From positions 560,001 through 624,000 of the forward strand of contig CM060732.1 of assembly GCA_030704615.1 (NCBI GenBank): a stretch of DNA of 64,000 nt, given 5' to 3'. Every line of letters begins with the position of its first letter. Positions within the stretch are counted from its first letter, which is position 1. A program made the translations under genes and the position numbers. The notes below the pieces were generated by a model, which was not told the origin of the DNA, did no database searches, and saw only the letters and a list, made by a program, of their open reading frames with translations. Source of the stretch: Takakia lepidozioides (Eukaryota > Streptophyta > Takakiopsida > Takakiales > Takakiaceae). Below, one piece after another: positions 31,457 to 43,700 of this stretch.

Positions 31457-34400
31457 TCAAGTGTTACAGTCATCAGAATCAGTATCGACCTCCTGTGCTA
31501 TGTCATCCACAAAGATTCTGGCCCCAACACCACGTCTTCTACCACGGCCGTCGATGGTTGGACTGCGAGTGCCATGAATGGACATGCTTGCTGTGAGTGC
31601 CTCCGCATAGACAGGTAGGACGTAAGACTGAGGAGAACTTGAAAGAAGTCCAAAAAGGTGTGATAGCCCTGGAGGGTCAGTGGAAGCACGCGGACTCCTG
31701 CACAAATGGACAAAAACCAATTTTGAACACAATGATGCAATGCACAAGTCCAACGAAGAGGATATCTCCCATGTGCACTTTGCCTTAAGAACAGTAATTC
31801 TGGGTATTGAAACAACAATGCAAGCATCCACAGGTTGAACTTACTCACAGGCAAAGTCGTCATTCAGCTCCTTGTCGGAAGTCTCCCCTGTATCAATATC
31901 AGCGGGTAGGGGCTTCAGAAGGACTTGAGAAGTGTGACCACCCAAACCCATCAGGAGGTTCTTGTAAATCTTGGCATCCCCTTCAATCCCAAAGAGATGT
32001 CGCGCACTGGCCTTGCAAGCGTGGTAGGAGGCACCTGCAGTGGAATACAATGAAGGAAACAGACATTGAAGACACATTTGGAACGGTGGGAAGAGCTGAA
32101 AGTGTAAGGTCAAACAAACCTCACGAAATGTGAATGTTGAAGAGACGAACCTGTGCCCATTGACAAATCCAGAACTCTGGCGTCTATGTAGGTGCAACAC
32201 TCCACAATCGTCTGAATGAAAGCCGGGCTCCTCTCCCTAGCCCCTCTCTAAGGAACCCCATTCCCCCTTTGCAAGCACACGTTGTTGTCCACGTAGTTGT
32301 GGTGCATGTCATCCGTGGGAGGATCTGTCCTCTCGTCTATGAACTTGCCCCCATGAGTGATGGCAAACTCCCTAATGACGGCTGGAGTCGTAGGTGGATG
32401 CACTCGGACGAGACAAACAACTTCAAACAAACGAGTCTGCGAACAGGACATACACAAGGAACTAAGAAGCTTGAAAACCAGGCCCCTACATATTCATTTG
32501 AGCGACTTATGCAACTCCATCCGAGAACCACCAAGAAGAGAAATAAGAAGGCAGATTTACCATCTCTCCAGGACGATCCCCCTTCGTCAGGTACATGCTG
32601 TTCACACAATTCCATGTCTTCACGACCCTCATACCGGAGGCTTTCAAATAGCTGGCAAGTGCACGGCGACAACGAAGGTCGATGGACTGGATGAGCACCA
32701 AAACACCTGCATCGGACAGAAAGAAATTGCAAAAGGAGAAAATCCACCGCCAGTAGCGCTCATCAAAAGCATTCCAACCTGGACAAGCACCCGATGGAGG
32801 GACATCCGGACTGGCAACCCATCAGGGATGTCCAAGATGATGAGTTCGGCTGCATATGGCTTCTCCTTCCCGTTCACCCAGGATTTGGTCATTTTAGCCT
32901 GCAAACAAGCATGCAATGGAATGCTCAAGAGGATTGAAACGATCCATGCACACAACAGACAAGAAGCAAAAGACAACACGCACCGTGCCGAGGAACTCCA
33001 CAATCCTCTCCCACACTGGTGATGGTTCGCCCTTGTAATCAGATTTCTTGGACTCCATCATGGCAAGGAACCCGACGTTGGCCATCTCCAACCTGGTAGG
33101 GCGAATGACCCTCGTGGGATGCTCCACTGCATGGTACGGTCCTTGGGATCAACCACCCCCTTGTTCTTTCTCTCCGGATCCCCTACCATGCGGTGGAGTC
33201 TGCTGGACAACCACCAGAGGGCCAGTATCTGCAACACTTCCTGCCCACCTACCTGCCCTTGTGCCCCTTCCCCCTACCCCTTCCTTTCCCCACACCACCA
33301 GCAACATCCTTTCCCTTTGCCTTTCTACCTTTACCCGGTGTATCCTGAGCGGGAGGCTCCTTCTCTGCAAGAGTCCTCAAATCTCTCTCATGAATGTCGA
33401 GGTCGGCTGTTGCGGCGGTACCTGCTATACGCTCATTCTCTCTCCTCAAAGACACCTCCTGAGCTGGGGTCTCTGAAGCAGGGCAATCCAAATACCAACA
33501 ACAAGCAGAAAGATGGTCTGGGCCCCAGTCAGGCAAGATCCCCGTAGTAAACATGGTCTGGTTGCCAGCAGGGACAAGCCAAAGGTCCACAAAATTAGGA
33601 CGTTTGTCCAAGCAGTTCTCTGCCATGAGAACATACTTTATGTACCTGCAGGAACATAGACAACCTCATTATGCAATGCAAATATTGTCTCCCAGCTTTT
33701 CCACCCCATCACGAAGACCCCCTAAAAGAGTATGCGGCACAGTACACTCCACCACAAACTCATATGAGCCAGCCAAAAACAGGTTGGATGGAGGAGATTG
33801 TGTCTGTGCAAAACAAAGAAGCACAGTCCATTTCGCACATGTAAAGGCATCGTTTCCAGGCTTCCTCTCCTTTCTCTTGCTGATCAAGCTCATTTGTTCA
33901 ACTGATGCCAGCATCCTTGCTGAACTCTCTGAAGAAACAAGATTGCCACACTGTGGCTCTCCATTTCCTCATGTATGCTTGGAAGGAGACCTTCGGTTCT
34001 ATCATGGTGATCCCATAGTCAGCCAGCTGCGTATGTAGAACTGACCGGGCCCTTTCCTCCAACTGCAGACCAATACAGAAGCAAGAATGAACACAAAGAC
34101 AATCACAACCAATGTAACATGGAAAAAGAATGACAGAAAAAGCGAAAAGAAAGTGACACAGCAAAGGACATCATACCTGGCTCCAGTAAGTGGCCTTGTA
34201 AAGCCATGTGTCCAGCACATTGTCACTGACAGGAATGACACACTGGGTCTTCTTCTCTTTCTCCGGCCTGGGGAACATGTGGGTATCCCTAACAGTGGGA
34301 TCGGAGTTCCATATTTGTAGCCACTTCACCTTCTGTTCTGAAGACACAACGGCAGTAGACAACCTGTGTAACTTCTCCTGGGCCATCTCCGGCTTGCCTG

Positions 34401-35620
34401 GCTTGTTGTAATGGTTTTTCACCTCTTGAAGGAACTTTGGTCCGAAGGTTGGGTCTGCAATTCTCAGTTGTTTCACAAAAGCACTCATAATAGTCCTTCT
34501 TGTGGTGGTCATCTCCTTCTGGATGTGACTCTCAACGCCCTTTGCTGTCCTTCTCTCCTCAGGGGTAGAGCTGTAGTATTCCAGTTTGCCACGCTCTCCT
34601 GCATCTGCAATGTCTTGCTGCAAGGGAATGCACGAGAGTTGCATCAACCCAAGGGCAAGGGAAACAAACAGAAACAAACATGTGGAAGCAGGAATATCGA
34701 AAGGCCAGATGATGGAAGATGTATCTCACCGCGTACATATACTCCATGAAAGCCTCACGGGTCAACGAGTACCACGTTTCTAATGTCTTGGAGCTTTCAC
34801 ACTTCTTGTACGTCTCTGCTGAAAGGATGGTCTTGAAGTTGGTCAAGGGCATGTGCCCGATCCTTTGTATCCTGTACAGTGTGTGAATCAGACTCGTTTT
34901 GACATGCGATGTCTCCGTCCCTCTGTAGAATGATGTGTGAAAGTCAGAATGAAATTCAAGGACCGTCAATAGAGGACTGGAACCAAAGAACCACGGAACC
35001 ACAAGTGGAACATGTAGAATGAGAAACCAACCTGTTCACATCATTCATTGCCGTCAGAAGACCCATCATGTTCCAGTCACAATCCAGCACCATCGATCGA
35101 ACATAGTAATGCCACTCTTCCTCCTGTGAGTGCAGCCTCCCAATGACAGCCATCCATGCAAGCAACCGGTGGTTGCCATCCCAAACGTGAAACATCTTCC
35201 CTAAGAATGCCTGGGTGGAAGGTTTCCTGGAGAGAAGAAGTTCGAAGGATTCGTTCACCTGTCTCCAAATGGGATCCCAAGATTCCACGATTGACTCATC
35301 CACAAGGAGCTCATTGCCTCTGGTATCCTTTGTAGAAACGTAAAAGACTGCAATCCATCCAAATACCCATGAACAAACTCGGCCTCCAGCTTCAGGATGT
35401 CCTTGATGAGGGGTGGACGAACGACGGGCATGGAAACCAACCTACACAGGGGAATCTTCAACCTCCCACCCGGGGCAAGCATACTTTGCACCACAAGCTG
35501 AGAGTTTACCTTCTCACCCCCCAGCATCTCAGCAGCTTTGCTTTCATAGAACTCATCGTCCACATCAACAATGATCTCCTTCCCCTGCCCCGAAGGGATC
35601 TCATCCGCCACACTTGGCAT
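31457..35620 (-). CDS. ParB-like/methyltransferase-like gene, main exons (PM-E)
   Basis: Minus strand, about ten exons. From 35620: acidic start, KIPLCRLVSMPVVR, and after a small intron DGNHRLLAW (about 35160), the ParB-like fold signature. Helical segments follow at 34680-34530 and 34480-34300 (LRIADPTFGPKFLQEV, KLHRLSTAVVSS), matching 42740-43000 of PM-B. A linker reads MAENCLDKRPNFVDLWLVPA with a Gly/Lys-rich tail. The methyltransferase-like part has ELIILDIPDGLPV (DIPDG at 32818-32832) and KTWNCVNSMYLTKG. Then come FAITHGGKFID, RSPAFIQTIVECC and VLDLSMGTG, joined across an intron to GASYHACKASARHLFGIEGD (about 32030). The gene ends SYVLPVYAEAL...VDTDSDD at 31457. I saw no obvious stop within the matched exons, so it may be an intact gene, though exon edges need transcripts. 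Product presumably nuclear. Permuted motif order IV to I fits beta-class amino-methyltransferases. Confidence 0.6.
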
Positions 35621-35699
35621 CTTCTCCTGTAGAGTTGTTCATTCAAATCGATATAAGAGAGAGGCATGAAACAATGGTGTTTTGAGCATGGCAGACACG

Positions 35700-38600
35700 C
35701 CCTATGTGGCCCAATTTCTCATTAGAAAACAAGCAGTATGGGGGCCGAAAATACTGTGCGTTGCCGCACAATGTTTCAGCTTCCAAATAGTGGTGTTTTG
35801 AACATGATATTTGGCCCTATGTGGCACATTTCCACAAAAAAAACAGGCAGAGAGGGGGCCAAAAAGGGGGCACAAACAGTGTGCGTTGCGCACACTCTTC
35901 GTGCTACCAACTATGGGTGTTTTGAGCATGCATACTAGCCCTGTTTGGCCCAGTTTCACATAGAAAAACAAGCAGAGAGGGGGCTCAAATAGTGTACGTT
36001 GCCGCACACTGTTTGTGCTTCCAATAAGGATTCGTTTCAACCTGCTAGAGTGGCCCTAGGTGCCCAATTTTCACATCAAAAAACAAGTAGACAAGGGGGC
36101 TCAAACAGTGTGCGTTGCCGCACACTGTTTGAGCTTCCATTTCGGGGTGGATTCAACCTGCTAGAATGGCCTTAGGTGCACAATTTCCATGTCAAAAAAC
36201 AAGCAAATCAAGGGGCTCAAATAGTGTGGGTTGACGCACACTGTTTGGGCTGCCAGGTAAGTGTGAATTCAACCTGACAGAGATGACCTTTGTGGTCGAT
36301 TCTAAAATGAAAAAATAATGTCAAGTGTCGGCTCAAACAGTGTGCAATGCCACACACTATTTGAGCTTCCAAAAAGGGGTGGAATGAACCTTATAGAGAG
36401 GCGACAGTGTGCACGATTTTCACATTCAAGAAACAATTACAAGGGGGGCTCAAACAGTGTGCGTTGACGCACACTGTTTGAGCTGCCAGGTTAGTGTGGA
36501 TTGAACCTCACAGAGTTACCCTGTCTGGACAATTTTATTATGAAAAAAACAATGAGAAGGAAGGCTCAAACAGTGTGCGTTGGCACACACTGTTTGAGCT
36601 ACCAGGAAATTGTTCATTGAATCTCACAGAGATACCCTGTCTGGACGATTTTATTATGAAAAAAACAATGAGAAGGGGGGCTCAAACAGTGTGCGTTGGC
36701 GCACACTGTTTGAGCTTTGAATTAGGGCGGGATTGAACCACACAGAGAGGCCCCTGTGTGCACCAGTTCCACACCAAAAAACAAGGCACAAGGGGGGCTC
36801 AAATAGTGTGCGTTGACGCACGCTGTTTGAGCTTCCAATTCGGGGTGGATTGAACCTGCGAGAGTGACCCTATGTGGCCGTTTTGAACATGAAAAAACAA
36901 GCAAAATGGGGGGCTCAAACAGTGTGCGGTGCCGCACACTGTTTGAGCTTCCAATTTGGGGTGGATTCAACCTGCCAGAGTGGCCCTATGTGGCCATTTT
37001 GAACATGAAAAAACAAGCAAAATGGGGGGCTCAAACCGTGTGCGGTGTCGCACACTGTTTGAGCTTCCAATTCGGGGTGGATTCAACCTGCCATAGTGGC
37101 CCTATGTGGTTGTTTTGAACATGAAAAAACAAGCGAAATGGGGGGCTCAAACAGTGTGCGGTGTCGCACACTATTTGAGCTTCCAATTCGGAGTGGAATG
37201 AACCTACCAGAGTGGCCCTATGTGGCTGATTTTCAAATTTAAAAAAACAATGAGAAGGTGGGCTCAAACAGTGTGCGTTGATGCACAATGTTTGAGCTCC
37301 CAGGTAAGTGTGCATTGAACCTCAAAGACATGCCCTGTGTGGCCGATTTTCATATGTAAAAAACAAAAATACCGTGTTGGCGCACACTGTAGATTGAACC
37401 TGCATAAGTGGCCCTATGTGGCCGTTTTGAACATGAAAAAACAAGCAAAATGGGGGGCTCAAATAGTGTGCGGTGCCGCACACTGTTTGAGCTTCCAATT
37501 CGGGGTGGATTGAACCTGCCTGAGTGGCCCTATGTGGCTGATTTTCACATGAAAAAAACAATGACAAGGTGGGCTCCAACAGTGTGCGTTGACGCACACT
37601 GTTCGAGCTACCAGGTAAGTGTGCATTGAACCTGGCAGACTAGCCCTATGTGGCCGATTTTCACATGAAAAAAACAATGACAAGGTGGGCTCAAATAGTG
37701 TGCGTTGACGCACACTGCTGGAGCTGCCAGGAAATTGTTGATTGAACCTCATAGAGATACCCTGCCTCGACGATTTTATTATGAAAAAAGCAGTGAGAAG
37801 GGGGGCTCGAACAGTGTGCGTTGGCACACACTATTTGAGCTTCAAATTAGGGGTGGATTGAACGAGATAGAGAGGCCCATGTGTGCACCATTTCCACACC
37901 AAAAAACAAGGCACAAGGGGGGCTCAAACAGTGTGCGGTGCTGCACACTGTTTGAGCTTCCAATTCGGGGTGGATTGAACCTGCCATAGTGGCCCTATGT
38001 GGCCATTTTGAACATGAAAAAACAAGCAAAATGGGGGCTCAAACAGTGTGCGGTGCCGCACACTGTTTGAGCTTCCAATTCGGGGTGGATTGAACTTGCC
38101 ATAGTAGCCCTATGTTGCCGTTTTGAACATGAAAAAACAAGCAAAATGGGGGGCTCAAACAGTGTGCGGTGCCGCACACTGTTTGAGCTTCCAATTCGAG
38201 GTGGATTCAACTTGCCATAGTGGCCCTATGTGGCCGTTTTGAACATGAAAAAACGAGCAAAATGGGGGGCTCAAACAGTGTGCGGTGCTGCACACTGTTT
38301 GAGCTTCCAATTCGGGGTGGACTCAACCTGCCATAGTGGCCCTACGTGGCCATTTTGAACATGAAAAAAGAAGCAAAATGGGGGCTCAAACAGTGTGCGG
38401 TGCCGCACACTGTTTCAGCTTCCAATTCGGGGTGGATTGAACTTGCTATAGTGGCCCTATGTTGCCGTTTTGAACATGAAAAAACAAGCAAAATGGGGGG
38501 CTCAAACAGTGTGCGGTGCCGCACACTGTTTGAGCTTCCAATTCGAGGTGGACTCAACTTGCCATAGTGGCCCTATGTGGCCGTTTTGAACATGAAAAAA

Positions 38601-39330
38601 CGAGCAAAATGGGGGGCTCAAACAGTGTGCGGTGCTGCACACTGTTTGAGCTTCCAACTCTGGGTGGATTCATCCTGCCATAGTGGCCCTATGTGGCCAT
38701 TTTGAACATGAAAAAAGAAGCAAAATGGGGGCTCAAACAGTGTGCGGTGCCGCACACTGTTTGAGCTTCCAATTCGGGGTGGATTGAACTTGCCATAGTG
38801 GCCCTATGTTGCCGTTTTGAACATGAAAAAACAAGCAAAATGGGGGGCTCAAACAGTGTGCGGTGCCGCACACTGTTTGAGCTTCCAATTCGAGGTGGAT
38901 TCAACTTGCCATAGTGGCCCTATGTGGTCGTTTTGAACATGAAAAAACGAGCAAAATGGGGGGCTCAAACAGTGTGCGGTGCTGCACACTGTTTGAGCTT
39001 CCAATTTGGGGTGGATTCAACCTGCCATAGAGGCCCTATGTGGTTGTTTTGAACATGAAAAAACAAGCAAAATGGGAGGCTCAAACAGTGTGCAGTGCCG
39101 CACACTGTTTGAGCTTCCAATTTGGGGTGGATCGAACCTGCCATAGTGGCCGTATCTGGCCGTTTTGCACATCAAAAAACAAGCAAAATGGGGGGCTCAA
39201 ACAGTGTGCGTTGCCGCACACTGTTTGAGCTTCCAATTCGGGGTGGATTCAACTTGCCAAAGATGTCGTGTATAGGCGGTTTTCATATCAAAATACAAGC
39301 ACAACTGGGGTTCACATCACCAATGAAGCA
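35700..39330. repeat. 116-bp satellite with a 36-bp palindrome per unit
   Basis: About 30 units. Each contains a palindrome with arm GCTCAAACAGTGTGCGG, centre TG, and inverted arm, then CTTCCAATTCGGGGTGGATT, and a segment around CATGAAAAAACAAGCAAAAT. Centres at 36930.5, 37046.5, 37162.5, 37279.5, and later 37939.5, 38054.5, 38170.5, 38286.5, 38401.5, 38517.5, 38633.5, 38748.5 give steps of 115-117 bp. Some units have the arms changed together (GCGT and ACGC instead of GCGG and CCGC). Open frames reading NSVRCRTLFELP are palindrome translations, not genes. The array sits between exon 1 and exon 2 of the PM-E gene. Confidence 0.93.
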
Positions 39331-39339
39331 CAAAGGTCG

Positions 39340-39754
39340 ATCTCAAACATTGTACCTTTTTTTTGGCTGCTCCAGAAAACTTCCCAATCGCCGGAGACCC
39401 TTTGCGCTTCGGACTGCTCTCTACACCGAGCATGTTCTGGAGCATCTCCCCCATCCTCTTTTCGACTATTTGGTTCTTCCTGAGGCCAGCATCAATATCA
39501 TCTTCGGCGTCCATTTCTCCCTCGGATTCAGTCTCCTCCTCACCTGTTCTTGGAAGTATGGCGGGCTGCTATTCTTCTCCAGATTCCTGCTCTTCCATCG
39601 CCAGACTTTCCTCTTTGCCCTTTTCTTCCTCCTTTTCCTCTTCGTCTACTCTTTCCATCCTCATTCTATATCTGGCTCTATTCCTGTCCCTAGTGCTCGT
39701 GAAGTATAACGACTTCCTTCTCTTTGTCCTCCGGTGGAAACAAGGGCTCCCCAC
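39340..39754 (-). CDS. First exon of the PM-E ParB/methyltransferase gene
   Basis: Minus strand from ATG at 39754: a basic N-terminus (FHRRTKRRKSLYFTSTRDR) then a Glu-rich coil (EEEKEEEKGKEES), continuing through a GEMLQNMLGVESS helix to about 39350. It matches the N-terminal exon of PM-B (RRKLRKLYFG) in layout. If joined to the ParB exon at 35620 the intron would be about 3.7 kb and would contain the whole 116-bp satellite. Basic plus acidic tracts suggest nuclear import and protein contacts. Alternative: an independent small gene. Confidence 0.45.
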
Positions 39755-39988
39755 GCCTCCTCTGGAGCTCTCCAGTTTGACGTTTGCAACAAGCGTTGCT
39801 ATGGCATGTAACCAAAGTAAAAATTGGACATTGTTAACCGTATTTGGATGCGGGTGTCATCATTGTGTGCGAACGGAATTCATCCATTTCGGCGTCTTTG
39901 TATTATCCAAGAAATAAAGTGGTGGAAAAAAAGTAGATCCGTTGCATGTACTTGTGATATATGTCAGATGTACTTCGCCGCCTGCTAC

Positions 39989-40498
39989 AGAAATGTGGTG
40001 CCCCATTTCCATCCATGTGAGACCTTCAAACTTTCCAGACCGGAAATGCGGCACCGCATTTCTGTCCAGGTGAGACCTCTATACTTTCCCGAACGGAAAT
40101 GTGGCACGACATTTCCGTTCATCAACTAACGTATGTGAAGGGGGAACGGAAATGCGGTACCGCATTTCCGTTCACATTGAAAATCATGAACCACGGGAAC
40201 TGAAATGTTGTGCCTCATTTCCGTCCGAATCGCACCTTTCGACATTCGAGAACGGAAATGCGGCGCCGCATTTCCCTTTTGTATCTCATACATGGAGCTG
40301 TGGGACGGAAATGCGGCACCGTATTTCCGTTCAACAACTAAGGTATGTGAAGGTGGAACGGAAATGCGGTGCCGCATTTTCTTCCAACAAGTACGGATGT
40401 GTAGCTTCGTGATGGTACTTAACGGAAATGCGGCGCCGCATTCGCATTTTCACTCCAACTCATCAGACGCTGGGACGGAAATGCCTTGAAATGTGAAC
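39989..40498. repeat. 53-bp-spaced palindrome array upstream of the PM-B gene
   Basis: Palindrome starts at 39989, 40042, 40095, 40148, 40201, 40254, 40307, 40360, then 40424 and 40477: seven exact 53-bp steps, one of 64 and one of 53. Spacers of about 31 bp differ from unit to unit. Weak copies (40095, 40201) still keep the register. Confidence 0.93.
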
Positions 40499-40794
40499 AC
40501 GTGGAGCAACGGAATTGCTGCACATGTTGGCACTCTATCTGACTGAAGGGGCATGAGGCGGCGCGGCCTGACCGTTGGATAATGATGTTTGTTTTTCGGA
40601 CGGCAGGCGTACCCTGAACGATTCGAATTTCGTAATGACGCAAACTCCACGAGGAGACACTTTCGTCCAACCCTTTCGAACCCAAGTGGTGCATCACCGC
40701 CGTTTCATCTACTTTTGTCGTGTTTCCTCAGTCACCCCTCTCGCGCCCTTTCCATCTGCACTCTTTGCCCCTTTTCCCTCTCTCTGTTCTTCTT
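40499..40794 (+). promoter_or_regulatory. Upstream region of the PM-B ParB/methyltransferase gene
   Basis: The segment 40650-40715 (CACGAGGAGACACTTTCG; TTTCGAACCCAAGTGGTGC; ACCGCCGTTTCATCT) is conserved at 26115-26185 in PM-D, just downstream of that copy's palindrome array. It is followed by a pyrimidine-rich leader (TCTCTCTGTTCTTCTT) up to the ATG at 40795. Conservation and position suggest a core promoter; no clear TATA box was seen. Confidence 0.45.
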
Positions 40795-43700
40795 ATGCTC
40801 GAACTTGAGAGGGGGGGAGTTCGTGCACCAGACAGGAGACCTCGTCGCAAGCTCCGGAAATTATACTTCGGACGTAGGCCAATGCCGAAGGGGAGGAAGC
40901 AGATGCGTCTACAGGAGGAGATTGCCATCTCCGAGCAGCAGGCCACTCAGGCAACCCAGCCACCAGTGAGAGCTCCATGCGATCGGGCTGCGCGCAGCTG
41001 ATCGAGCACCGAACCCCCCATTTTGCTTTTGTAATTCTTAGACTGAATGCTAGGAGACTTGAATGCAGAACATGTTTGCATGCCTAACAGGAAAGGTGGA
41101 CGTGCTGGAGGGATCGCAGGAATCCGAAGAGCCGCAGGAAGAGTCCGAGGAGCTAGCTGCAGCACGTACACCCACCCGATCCCCGAGCGCGGGTATTCCT
41201 GTCGGGCCTAGCCCTGTGCGATTCAAAGACGCGGCTTCGAAGGGCAAGTTCAAAGCCCCAGAGATCGACTCGCGTTCTTCGGTCATGGAGAATCGCCAGC
41301 AGGGGTCGGGCCCTTCTCCAGCAAAGTCGAAGAAGAAGCAGCCCGTCCCTCTACTGGCTTCTGAACCGGCTCAGGCCGATTCACCCCCCCCAACGCGAAT
41401 GAAGCAGCAGGGTAAAAGACAGATTCAATTGCAGCAGACACCTTCACATGCAAGGATGAGGAAGCAGAAGGCAATCAGGGCGACGGCCGAACAATCTCCC
41501 GCAAAACCGCTTCCACGAGCTGAAGCTCAGTTCCTGGAGGATTTCCCGCCTGCAGATGTTGGGGCCGTCTCTGCTGCAGCGAAGGCAATGGGATCGACGG
41601 TTTTTGTCGATTTGGTACCGGAGGAGGGTGCTGCCGCAGAACGTTCGCAGCTAGACCTCACCACCGATGAGCAAGCAGGCCCGGAGGAGGCCTCTACAAT
41701 GGCAGAATTGCCCGCACACAGGCCCTAGAGTGCAGCTCCAGTTGAGGATGCTCTAGCTGCTCAGCCACTACCGGCACCTACAGACATGTCTCCGGAGGAT
41801 TTCAAAAGTGCAGCGGATAAAATGTTGGAGGAGACACACAATAGCATTGGCAGAGTTCTGGGCAGCAGGGTATTCCAGCGGACTCTTCGAATCCCACTCT
41901 GTCGCATGGTCTCCCTTCCCATCGTCAGGTAGGCCCTTCCCGGAGATGTGGATAAGCTCAAGTTCGCATTTCGAGAAGGGTACCGTCTGGGATCGGCAGC
42001 GTTTTACGTTTCCATTGAGAATGAGGACGGCGAAACTCATGGACCCACTGCCGATGAATTGTCAACGTGGGATACCCACTGGCACACTGGCAACGACGAA
42101 TTCGAGGCGACGCTGAAGGGTGATCCAGACTTCGGCCATATGTCTGGTAAAATGTTCTTTGTGTGGGACGGGAATCACCGACTTCTCGCCTGGTGGGAGT
42201 ACATCAAGCAGAACCATGCCAAGCACATTGGCTGGCATTACATGGTGGAGTGTGTCATCCTGAAGGTGAAGGCGGCAGACTCCTCCCTGCTCAAGAATGC
42301 CATGGCGGACCTCAACTCGTAAGATACTCATACCCTCCCTAGCACGTTCGAAATGCGGTGCCGCATTTCGGTTTCCATTCTGGTTTGTTTCCGTGCTTCC
42401 GTGTACTGAACTGGAGAGTGTGCCTTGCAGGGTCACTGAGAATGCGTACGTGCATACCCACATGGCACATATGCTGTACAGGGTGAGGAAAACTGGTCTC
42501 ACTGATCTGCAGATGTTTGCGGAAATGCTGGAGCCCGAGCTCATTCAGAAAGCCGTTGCAAAAACAGACCGGACATGGTATCGTCTCACTATGGATGGAA
42601 TGGTGGAGGTGATATACGAAGTAAGTTGTCCTCCAATTTCCCTCTGCTCATCCTTCCCCAATTTCCAGTAATCTTTCCACATGAATCGAATGTAACGCTT
42701 CTGCATGTTTTTGTTGGCAGTCAAACATCAAGCTGGATTTGGCCCATGCCAAACGCTTCTTCATGGAAAGTGAGGGGCAGGTCAAAACGTTGCAGTCATT
42801 GACTGAGCACTTGAAGGAAGCCGGTGTCAAGTCCAGAACCAAATACAAGTCAAAGCTTGTGAAGCTGGTGGCAATTGCAGATCCGGCACTTGGAAAGGAC
42901 TTCATCCCCGAGATTGCAAAACACTATTCTCAGGCCATGCAGCCGACCATGCAATTGGAGAAACTGCATCACCTCTCAACGGCATGTGTGGAGGCGAAAG
43001 AGAAGTTGAGGTTTCAATGCACTGAAGTTCCTTCCTAGCAATAGCCACTCTCTTCCAGCTCCTGACATTGGATCGGAAATGGCAGACACGGTGGCTGTCG
43101 ATCTGGAATGCATCCGAGAGCATAAGGACAATGTGGTCTTTTCCACTGGAAGTTTCCGACCCTGCAGTGGATGTGTGGCTCAACCGTATGACTTGGTGGT
43201 TCCAGGTAATTCAAGGTACTTCCCCAGATTTGCTTTTCTGAAATGAATTCCCTGAACTGCTACGTGACAATGCATTTGGGAATCGCAGGTAATGTCGAAT
43301 GCGAAGGAGCAAGTCGTAATGCACACAAATTCGTTCGGCTTGTACGTCAAATGGGATGGAACACAGACATTGGAAGACTACGTGACACGTTTCAGATGTG
43401 CATACAAGGACAACCTTTTCGCCAGAGAGCTACAGACAGCAAGAAGGAGCGTGGAGTTTACACATCAGGAGGGAGCGGGGAAAGCTGCAATGCGAATTGT
43501 TTACAGGTGAAGCACAGCTGCCCTTGTATGCGAAGCCTGGTTACGAGGTTTGTCTCGGAAATGCGGCACCGCATTCGCATTTTCTGTTTTCGGTGGCACT
43601 CTGCGAGTAGGTTGGTCTCAACTTTTGCTCACGCATGCTGACTGCCTTGCAGGTATATGAAATACGTGCTCCTTCAGACAGGGGCCCTGGCTCAAGAGCC

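Larger units (their letters stand above)
30739..39960 (-). mobile_element. PM-E: divergent ParB/methyltransferase element with a satellite array
   Basis: Its 3' end is at the left: GGGGGTGCTATTCTGTGAGCC at 30739-30759 is the inverted form of the PM terminus, followed by GTGAGCC units. The interior encodes on the minus strand all parts of the ParB/methyltransferase gene, with the 116-bp palindromic satellite between the first exon (39340-39754) and the ParB exon (from 35620). No X genes were seen. The right end is uncertain; PM-B's palindrome array begins at 39989. Sequence is clearly diverged from PM-A, PM-B and PM-D. Confidence 0.6.

Noticed and set aside
35738-39228. ORFs reading NSVRCRTLFELP and similar on both strands
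   Set aside because: Translation of the 116-bp satellite. A period of 116 is not a multiple of three, so frames shift between units; not a protein repeat.
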